From NCBI GenBank assembly GCA_016703005.1, contig JADJCX010000002.1, positions 124,001-188,000 on the forward strand: a stretch of DNA of 64,000 nucleotides. The letters are read 5' to 3'. Shown piece by piece: positions 59,095 to 64,000 of this stretch (position 1 is its first letter; each line of letters opens with the position of its first letter). The translations under genes and the position numbers were made by a program. The notes beneath the pieces were generated by a model. The model searched no databases and had not been told where the DNA came from. It worked only from the letters and a program-made list of their open reading frames with translations. This DNA comes from Flavobacteriales bacterium. GTDB taxonomy: Bacteria > Bacteroidota > Bacteroidia > Flavobacteriales_F > PHOS-HE28.

Positions 59095-59110
59095 TCTGAA
59101 CGTATTCAAC

Positions 59111-59142
59111 GAAGAAGCCCCCGACTTGTCGGGGGCTTCTTC
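59111..59142. terminator. bidirectional terminator
   Basis: A near-perfect palindrome pairs gaagaagcccccgac with gtcgggggcttcttc around a two-base centre, between the convergent genes ending at 59094 and 59167. Confidence 0.8.
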
Positions 59143-59166
59143 GTTCCGGTGGGGTCCTGCTGAAAC

Positions 59167-60201
59167 TCACTCCGGCCGTGTCAGCACCACGTAAACCGGG
59201 AAGTGGTCGCTGTAGCCGTTCATGAACTGGTTGCCGACGAAGGTCCGGAACGGGTACCCGGCGAAATTGCCGTCCTGTTGGCGCATGTAGGGTTTGTTGT
59301 GGATGTGTACGCCGTGATAACTGTATCGTCCACCGGCACCTGTGCAAACCGCGGGGGTCATGATGATCTGGTCGAACAGGTTCCAGCTATCACGCCAGGC
59401 CAATGTGCCGATGCCATCCTTGTACAGCTTATCCATGGGGCCATAGAGCAGTGCACCGGTCGCAGCGCTTTTGTCGCCAACGGCCTTCATATGCTTGCGC
59501 ACGCTTTCGTTGATCGGGTCGTCGTTCAGGTCGCCCATGTAGAACACGCGCGCGTTGGGGTTCCGTGCCATGAGCGAATCAACAATGTGTCTACCTAGAT
59601 CAGCAGCCAAATTGCGCAACGGGCGACTGCGCTTTTCGCCACCCCGACGGCTGGGCCAGTGCGCAACGATCGCGTGGATGGTGTCGCCATCGAGAATGCC
59701 CGTAACAAGCAACTGGTCACGGGTATGGAAGGATGTGTCGTCCGGTGCAACGAGGCGATAGCCTTTTTGTGAGAGCATCGTGAATTGCTGCGGGTCATAG
59801 ACAAATGCCACATCAACACCCCGCCGATCCGGTCCTTCATGGCTCACCACTTTCCAGCCGCGCTCCGCCAAAGGGGCGGTGTGTACAAGGTCTTCCACCA
59901 CGCTTCGGTTCTCCACTTCCGCCAAGCCGAGCAATGCCGGGCCGCGCGGATGGATGTCGGTGGCCAGTTCCGCGATGACATGCGCCATGTTGTGGAGCTT
60001 CTTCATGTAGCGCTCACCGGTCCACTGGTTCAAACCGTTGGGCAGGAATTCCTCGTCCTGCACTTCAGGTTGATCGATGGTGTCGAACAGGTTCTCGATG
60101 TTGTAGAAGCCGATGACGGCCGGTACCACTCGTTGTTGGGCCTGTGCCAAGGCAAGCGCGGGAACTAGCAGGCAGAGAGAAAGGGCAGGGGTGCGGGACA
60201 T
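59167..60201 (-). CDS. exported endonuclease/exonuclease/phosphatase family protein, 344 aa
   Basis: EEP-fold enzymes cut phosphodiester bonds in DNA, RNA or phospholipids. The signal peptide is MSRTPALSLCLLVPALALAQA. Active-site motifs are visible: FYNIENLFDT (Asn), LLGLAEVENRSVVEDL (Glu), RRGVDVAFVYDP, VAHWPSRRGGEKRSR (His), VFYMGDLNDDPINES (Asp and Asn) and GYSDHFPVYVVL (Asp-His). All metal and catalytic residues are therefore present. It resembles the nuclease part of ExeM-type enzymes without its OB-fold, which is on the convergent neighbour instead. Export to the periplasm or surface is inferred. Confidence 0.92.
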   Translation of the reverse strand: MSRTPALSLCLLVPALALAQAQQRVVPAVIGFYNIENLFDTIDQPEVQDEEFLPNGLNQWTGERYMKKLHNMAHVIAELATDIHPRGPALLGLAEVENRSVVEDLVHTAPLAERGWKVVSHEGPDRRGVDVAFVYDPQQFTMLSQKGYRLVAPDDTSFHTRDQLLVTGILDGDTIHAIVAHWPSRRGGEKRSRPLRNLAADLGRHIVDSLMARNPNARVFYMGDLNDDPINESVRKHMKAVGDKSAATGALLYGPMDKLYKDGIGTLAWRDSWNLFDQIIMTPAVCTGAGGRYSYHGVHIHNKPYMRQQDGNFAGYPFRTFVGNQFMNGYSDHFPVYVVLTRPE

Positions 60202-60251
60202 GTGGAGGGTGCGCCAAAGCGCCGCCGAAAGTATCCGATCGCGTGCCGTGC

Positions 60252-60971
60252 CTATGAAGGTGGGAAACGGAGCGGGTTGCGTTGGTTGTACTTGCGCAGG
60301 AACTGGAACAGTACTTCGTCCTTGTTCCGCTTGCGTGGCGGGATCGCGAGGAACTCCTTGTAGAGCTGTTGGTCATCACGGATGCCGACGGCCAAGCTGC
60401 TCGCATTGAATACGTCGTATGACCCGTTGCGCATGTTCAACAAACGCTGGATCCGCACCGGGGTGCCCGGGTCAAGCAGGCCCCCGCCGACGTGCCATTC
60501 CTCCACCATCATGTGGCACAGCGAACCCAGCATAATGATGCGCTGGAACCCATTGCGGATGTTCTTGTAGATCCCATCATCGTTGCAGAACCCCCATATG
60601 CGGTCGATCGGTATGCGCTGGCGCTTCCCGGTGCTGTCCAGCACGAATACCCGGCCATCCACGGTCAGCAGATCAGAGACCGCTTGCCCTTCGCTGTTCA
60701 CCAACGATGCCAGCGGCACCGAGGGTGCATTCATTCTGAACTCCTGCCACGAGCGATAGATCCCTTCGCGGAAATCGAAACCGCCGTAGTACTCCACCCA
60801 ATCATTCTCTTCAACGATCTCCTCGAACGCTTCAATGTTCTCTTCCTCGAAGATCTCCTCTTCAACCGCATCGGTGGTGTCCACCTGAGCTTGCGCAGCG
60901 AAGCAGTTGGACAGCGCAAAAGCACAGCAGATCGCAATGCGCGAATACGTGCTATTGTTCCCGGTGAGCAC
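60252..60971 (-). CDS. exported hypothetical protein with an acidic N-terminal stretch, 239 aa
   Basis: The best start is the GTG at 60971, which overlaps by one base the stop of the hydrolase gene and gives a signal peptide (SRIAICCAFALSNCFAAQAQ). The mature protein begins with a strongly acidic stretch (TDAVEEEIFEEENIEAFEE), then a conserved-looking core (FREGIYRSWQEFRMNAPSVP, IWGFCNDDGIYKNIRNGFQRI) with a basic C-terminus (PPRKRNKDEVLFQFLRKYN). I have seen the GIY...EF..N.P core in uncharacterised Bacteroidota proteins but know no function. It is probably co-transcribed with the alpha/beta hydrolase. Confidence 0.7.
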   Translation of the reverse strand: MLTGNNSTYSRIAICCAFALSNCFAAQAQVDTTDAVEEEIFEEENIEAFEEIVEENDWVEYYGGFDFREGIYRSWQEFRMNAPSVPLASLVNSEGQAVSDLLTVDGRVFVLDSTGKRQRIPIDRIWGFCNDDGIYKNIRNGFQRIIMLGSLCHMMVEEWHVGGGLLDPGTPVRIQRLLNMRNGSYDVFNASSLAVGIRDDQQLYKEFLAIPPRKRNKDEVLFQFLRKYNQRNPLRFPPS

Positions 60972-61744
60972 TACGACACCGAACGTATGAACTCCATTAC
61001 CTCTTGTGGTGCTTGTGCATGCACCCAATGCCCGGCGTAGTCTATTGTTTCTATGCGGCTGTTCGGGAACTGTTCCTTGATCTGCGGAATATCCTCACGG
61101 GTGATGTAGTCGCTCTGCCCACCGCGGATGAAGAGCGTGGGAACGCGCACCGTCTCCGGCCCGATGGATGCGAGTATGTGCTCCAGATCGCGGCTCAACC
61201 CCTCCACGTTCATACGCCAGGCGAGTTGCTCAGGCGTTTTCCAGTGCAGGTTCTTCAGGATGAACTGCACCACGCCGGGTTCCTTGATGTGTGCCTTGAT
61301 GTGGGCTTCAACATCCTTCCGGTTATTGGTGGACAGATCGGCGGTGCGCAGCGCATCCACGATATGTGCATGGTTGTCCTCGTGCTCACGCGGGCTGATA
61401 TCCAACACCACCAAGTGCTTCAACAGATCAGGCCAGCGCTGTGCAAAGACCATGGCCGTTTTGCCGCCCATGCTGTGGCCAACGAGCACTACGTTGTTGA
61501 GGCCGAGCGCCACGATGAGCGCGTGCACATCGCCGGCCATGTTGGGGTAGGAAATGTGCGTGGTATGCGGACTGCGGCCATGATCACGTTGGTCCACGAG
61601 CAATACATCGAAGTCCTTGGAGAGTTCCGTCCCGATACTGCCCCAATTGTCGCTGCTGCCGAACAGGCCGTGCAGGATCACCACCGGTGTGCGACCAGCG
61701 CCCTCGCCCAAGCGACGGTAGTGGAGGGCTGCTATCTCGGACAT
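60971..61744 (-). CDS. alpha/beta hydrolase, YbfF-like esterase, 257 aa
   Basis: The Met at 61744 (MSEIAALHYRRLGEG) is used because upstream residues of the open frame are non-coding in character. The fold features are the oxyanion region VVILHGLFGSSDNWGS, the nucleophile elbow GHSMGG (Ser91), and the catalytic His239 in AGHWVH. The acid residue is probably in the ISPREHEDN or GGQSDYI region. YbfF-type enzymes are acyl-CoA or carboxyl esterases; substrate is unknown here. No signal peptide. It is 58 bp downstream of pdxJ, in the same direction. Confidence 0.88.
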   Translation of the reverse strand: MSEIAALHYRRLGEGAGRTPVVILHGLFGSSDNWGSIGTELSKDFDVLLVDQRDHGRSPHTTHISYPNMAGDVHALIVALGLNNVVLVGHSMGGKTAMVFAQRWPDLLKHLVVLDISPREHEDNHAHIVDALRTADLSTNNRKDVEAHIKAHIKEPGVVQFILKNLHWKTPEQLAWRMNVEGLSRDLEHILASIGPETVRVPTLFIRGGQSDYITREDIPQIKEQFPNSRIETIDYAGHWVHAQAPQEVMEFIRSVS

Positions 61745-61802
61745 GGTATTGGCTGAAAGGCAAAACGCCGAAGCCAACCCTCTGGACAACACGCAGCCTG
61801 GT

Positions 61803-62516
61803 TCATCGTAGTTCCCGCAAATACAAGCCCACCGTGTTCTCCATCCCGAAGCGGAGCGCATCACACATCAATGCATGGCCGATGGATACTTCGGCAAGGC
61901 CGGGTACGTTCAAATGGAAATGACGCAGGTTCTGCAGGTCGAGGTCGTGCCCGGCATTCACGCCCAGGCCCAAAGACGAAGCGTACTTCGCTGCAATGGC
62001 GAAGGGCGCCACAGCGCCATCCCGGTCTTTGCTGAAATGCAACGCGTACGGTTCGGTGTACAGCTCAATGCGATCGGTGCCGGTCTCTTTCGCCGCGGCG
62101 ATCTGTTCGGCATCGGTGCCCATGAACAAGCTGGTACGGATGCCGGCGGCCTTGAAGCGCGCCACCACCGGACGCAAGAACGCCCCATCGGCTTTTGCAT
62201 CCCAGCCCGCATTGCTGGTGAGCACGCCCGGCGGATCGGGCACGAGCGTTACCTGATGAGGTTTCACCTCCATCACAAGGTCGATGAACTCAGCGTTCGG
62301 GTAGCCCTCGATATTGAACTCGGTGGTCGCCACTTTCTTCAGTTCGCGCACATCGGCGCGACGGATGTGGCGTTCATCGGGGCGCGGATGAACGGTGATG
62401 CCCTGCGCGCCCATGCGTTCGATCTCCACGGCCCAACCCACGACATCGGGGTTGTTGCCACCGCGCGCGTTACGCAACGTGGCGAGCTTGTTGATATTGA
62501 CGCTGAGACGGGTCAC
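61803..62516 (-). CDS. pdxJ: pyridoxine 5'-phosphate synthase
   Basis: PdxJ joins 1-deoxyxylulose 5-phosphate to amino-acetone phosphate to make PNP, the last step of the DXP-dependent vitamin B6 route. The start is GTG at 62516 (MTRLSVNINKLATLRNARGG). Family motifs are NINKLATLRNARGG (substrate loop), GAQGITVHPRPDERHI (His and Arg at the active site), LVPDPPG, SLFMGTDAEQI, ELYTEPYA, and GVNAGHDL near the end. Full length at 237 aa. A perfect minus-strand -7 box lies 38 bp upstream, in the gap shared with the divergent CBS gene. Confidence 0.95.
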   Translation of the reverse strand: MTRLSVNINKLATLRNARGGNNPDVVGWAVEIERMGAQGITVHPRPDERHIRRADVRELKKVATTEFNIEGYPNAEFIDLVMEVKPHQVTLVPDPPGVLTSNAGWDAKADGAFLRPVVARFKAAGIRTSLFMGTDAEQIAAAKETGTDRIELYTEPYALHFSKDRDGAVAPFAIAAKYASSLGLGVNAGHDLDLQNLRHFHLNVPGLAEVSIGHALMCDALRFGMENTVGLYLRELR

Positions 62517-62526
62517 GATCGGCTTC

Positions 62527-62534
62527 TACCTTGG
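62527..62534 (+). promoter_or_regulatory. possible -7 box (TACCTTGG) for the CBS gene
   Basis: It is one base from TAnnTTTG, 54 bp before ATG 62589. Confidence 0.3.
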
Positions 62535-62554
62535 CCCCGGTGCGACCGGGCGCC

Positions 62555-62562
62555 CAAAAGTA
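62555..62562 (-). promoter_or_regulatory. Bacteroidota -7 box (TACTTTTG) for pdxJ
   Basis: This is an exact consensus match on the minus strand, 38 bp before the GTG of pdxJ. A -33 TTG is not clear at the usual spacing. Confidence 0.5.
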
Positions 62563-62588
62563 GAAGCGCAACGCACCACTGAACGCAT

Positions 62589-63251
62589 ATGCACGCCATC
62601 GACCTCATCACCGACGATATCCCACCGTTGCGCACCAGTGACACCATTGGCCGTGCGCTCGATTGGATGGAGGAATTCAAGGTGAGCCATTTGCCTGTTG
62701 TCGAGAACCGACGCTTGGTGGGGATCGTGCAGGACAGTGCGCTCGTTGACAAGGGCGACGTGAAGGCAGAGCTGGGTACGGTGCGTGATCGGTTCACCCA
62801 CGTGTTCGTGCGTGGCGGGCAGCACATCTACGACGTGATGAAGGTGTTCACCGAGCAAGGCCTTACCATCGTGCCGGTGCTTGACGATACCGGCAACTTC
62901 CTCGGCACCGTGGGTGAACACGAAGCACTACGTCGTCTGGCGGAAGTGGCGAACATCAACCAGCCGGGCAGCGTGGTGGTGCTGGAAATGAGCAGTGTGG
63001 ATTACAGCTTGCACGAGATCGCACGGATCGTGGAAGGCAACGATGCGAAAGTGCTCAGCGTGTACACGCACAGCTTGCCCGATAGCTCACGAACGGAGGT
63101 GACATTGAAGATCAACCGCGAGGACATCAGCGATGTGCTGCAGAGTTTCGAGCGATACGATTACCGCGTGAAGAGCACCTATCAAGGCTCGCGGTTCCAT
63201 GACGATCTGCGCGGGCGCTACGATGAGCTGATGCGTTACATCAACCTCTGA
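62589..63251 (+). CDS. CBS-domain protein with ACT-like C-terminus, 220 aa
   Basis: Paired CBS domains bind adenine nucleotides and regulate partner proteins. CBS1 is at about residues 5-60 (TIGRALDWMEEFKVSHLPVV, LVGIVQDSAL), CBS2 at about 68-120 (HVFVRGGQHIYDVMKVF, GLTIVPVLDDTGNFLGTVGEHEA). The last 90 residues (SVVVLEMSSVDYSLHEIARI, VLSVYTHSLPDSSRTEVTLKI, LQSFERYDYRVKSTY) have the beta-alpha-beta pattern of an ACT domain. The partner is not known. Genes of this kind are commonly between pdxJ and a POTRA outer-membrane gene in Bacteroidota. Confidence 0.88.
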   Translation: MHAIDLITDDIPPLRTSDTIGRALDWMEEFKVSHLPVVENRRLVGIVQDSALVDKGDVKAELGTVRDRFTHVFVRGGQHIYDVMKVFTEQGLTIVPVLDDTGNFLGTVGEHEALRRLAEVANINQPGSVVVLEMSSVDYSLHEIARIVEGNDAKVLSVYTHSLPDSSRTEVTLKINREDISDVLQSFERYDYRVKSTYQGSRFHDDLRGRYDELMRYINL

Positions 63252-63270
63252 TCCGCCGCGGCGAGGGCGA

Positions 63271-64000
63271 ATGGCCATGGCCCGCAACCTGTTAATCGCG
63301 CTGTTCGGCTTAGCCTCCTTGTTCGTATACGCCCAGCCTGACACTGCGTTTTTGGCCCCACTTGATGGGCGTAGGGAGATGTCCTTGCCGGTGCGCATCA
63401 TGGGTGCTGTGGTGAACGGGAACAAGACCACCAAAGAGCATATCATCGTGCGGGAACTCACGGTGCGCGAGGGCGACACGCTGACAAACACTGGGCTGTA
63501 CGAAGAACTGGAACGCAGCCGCCAGAACCTTCAGAACCTCGGCCTGTTCAACACGGTGCGCGTTCTGCCGTTGTGGATCAGCCCCACCGAGGCATTGGTG
63601 GAAGTCACGGTGAACGAGCGCTGGTACTTCTGGCCCAGTCCCATCTTCGAATGGAGCGATCCCAACTTCAACACGTGGTGGCGCACCCGTGACCCGTCGA
63701 GGCTGAACTATGGGCTCTTCCTGAACAAATACAACTTCAGGGGCCGCAATGAAACCATCTATCTGCAGTTGCAGTTCGGCTACGCGCAACAGTTCGGACT
63801 GCGCTACCGCATACCATGGTTCAACAAGAAGCAGCAGTGGGGCATGAGCATCGGCGGCGGTTGGTTCCAACAGAAGGAAGTGACCATTGGGACGTATGAC
63901 AACGTGCGCGTGTTCCATTCACCGGCCGTGGGCAATGCACGCGAGCAAACACACGCCGATGCCGAGATAACCTACCGTCCCGCGCACGATATGCGGCATT
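63271..64000 (+). CDS. POTRA/BamA-like outer-membrane protein, 3'-truncated by the window edge
   Basis: The frame opens at ATG 63271 (a second Met at 63277) and runs off the window, so about 243 aa are seen. A signal peptide (LLIALFGLASLFVYAQ) is followed by a POTRA domain (VRIMGAVVNGNKTTKEHII, TVREGDTLTNTGLYEELER, NLGLFNTVRVLPLW), then the first barrel strands (ETIYLQLQFGYAQQFGLRY, GMSIGGGWFQQKEVT). It may be a surface-antigen/TamA-like protein with a single POTRA domain rather than BamA itself, which has five. It lies 19 bp after the CBS gene, so the two probably share a transcript. Confidence 0.8.
   Translation, partial: MAMARNLLIALFGLASLFVYAQPDTAFLAPLDGRREMSLPVRIMGAVVNGNKTTKEHIIVRELTVREGDTLTNTGLYEELERSRQNLQNLGLFNTVRVLPLWISPTEALVEVTVNERWYFWPSPIFEWSDPNFNTWWRTRDPSRLNYGLFLNKYNFRGRNETIYLQLQFGYAQQFGLRYRIPWFNKKQQWGMSIGGGWFQQKEVTIGTYDNVRVFHSPAVGNAREQTHADAEITYRPAHDMRH

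Noticed and set aside
60252..60971. GldN/PorN of the type IX system
   Set aside because: The length and an acidic N-terminus were suggestive, but the GldN motifs I know are absent and no other gld gene is nearby.
1..64000. tRNA, rRNA, riboswitch or phage attachment sites
   Set aside because: No cloverleaf with a TTC-type T loop and no rRNA segment was noticed on reading; a covariance-model scan was not possible here.

Overview
The window is a GC-rich stretch of a Bacteroidota chromosome, most likely Flavobacteriales or a close relative. The evidence is type IX secretion system (T9SS) cargo with both kinds of C-terminal sorting domain, a PorP/SprF and PorE-like pair, a TonB-dependent receptor, DUF4199, DUF4296 and DUF5689 proteins, CRTAC1/ASPIC lipoproteins, and -7 boxes of the Bacteroidota form TAnnTTTG. 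No rRNA, tRNA, CRISPR array or intact insertion sequence was seen.

Bases 1-10.8 kb are an accessory-looking, repeat-rich region. It holds a truncated DUF4199 protein, a hypothetical gene, a fibronectin-III-like gene next to a 21-bp-period tandem repeat, an overlapping pair made of a 259-aa unknown protein and a PIN-domain nuclease, and a 217-bp inverted-repeat element with a probable empty-site relative 1.7 kb away. Three extra copies of the folK leader or 5' end precede folK in the same orientation; two of them are fused in frame to unrelated sequence. Two T9SS type A cargo genes and a DUF2383-like gene lie among these repeats.

Bases 10.8-23.7 kb form one operon: a roughly 3,240-aa surface protein with 31 repeats of about 88 aa, then PorP/SprF, then a TPR/beta-propeller/OmpA protein built like PorE. 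This is the classic adhesin-anchor layout. Bases 23.7-42 kb are housekeeping and envelope genes: trmB, an epimerase, tyrS, a LuxE-like protein, an orphan histidine kinase, two large CRTAC1-type lipoproteins, a secreted NUC endonuclease, a glycosyltransferase, a DUF4296 lipoprotein, pyrC and a dolichol-phosphate-mannose-synthase-like enzyme.

Bases 42-53.6 kb (minus strand) are a second giant T9SS protein of about 3,890 aa with 41 repeats of about 80 aa and an N-terminal domain homologous to that of the first giant, but with no PorP partner beside it. Bases 53.8-60.2 kb hold a TonB receptor, a DUF5689 lipoprotein, a T9SS protein with an OB-fold and a convergent exported endonuclease/exonuclease/phosphatase; together they look like an extracellular nucleic-acid utilisation locus. 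The end has a hypothetical exported protein, an alpha/beta hydrolase, pdxJ, a CBS-domain protein and the 5' part of a POTRA/BamA-like outer-membrane protein.

At least seven genes, including tyrS and folK, carry single-base frameshifts, and the second giant carries several. I think most are consensus errors rather than real inactivation, so merged coordinates are given for them.
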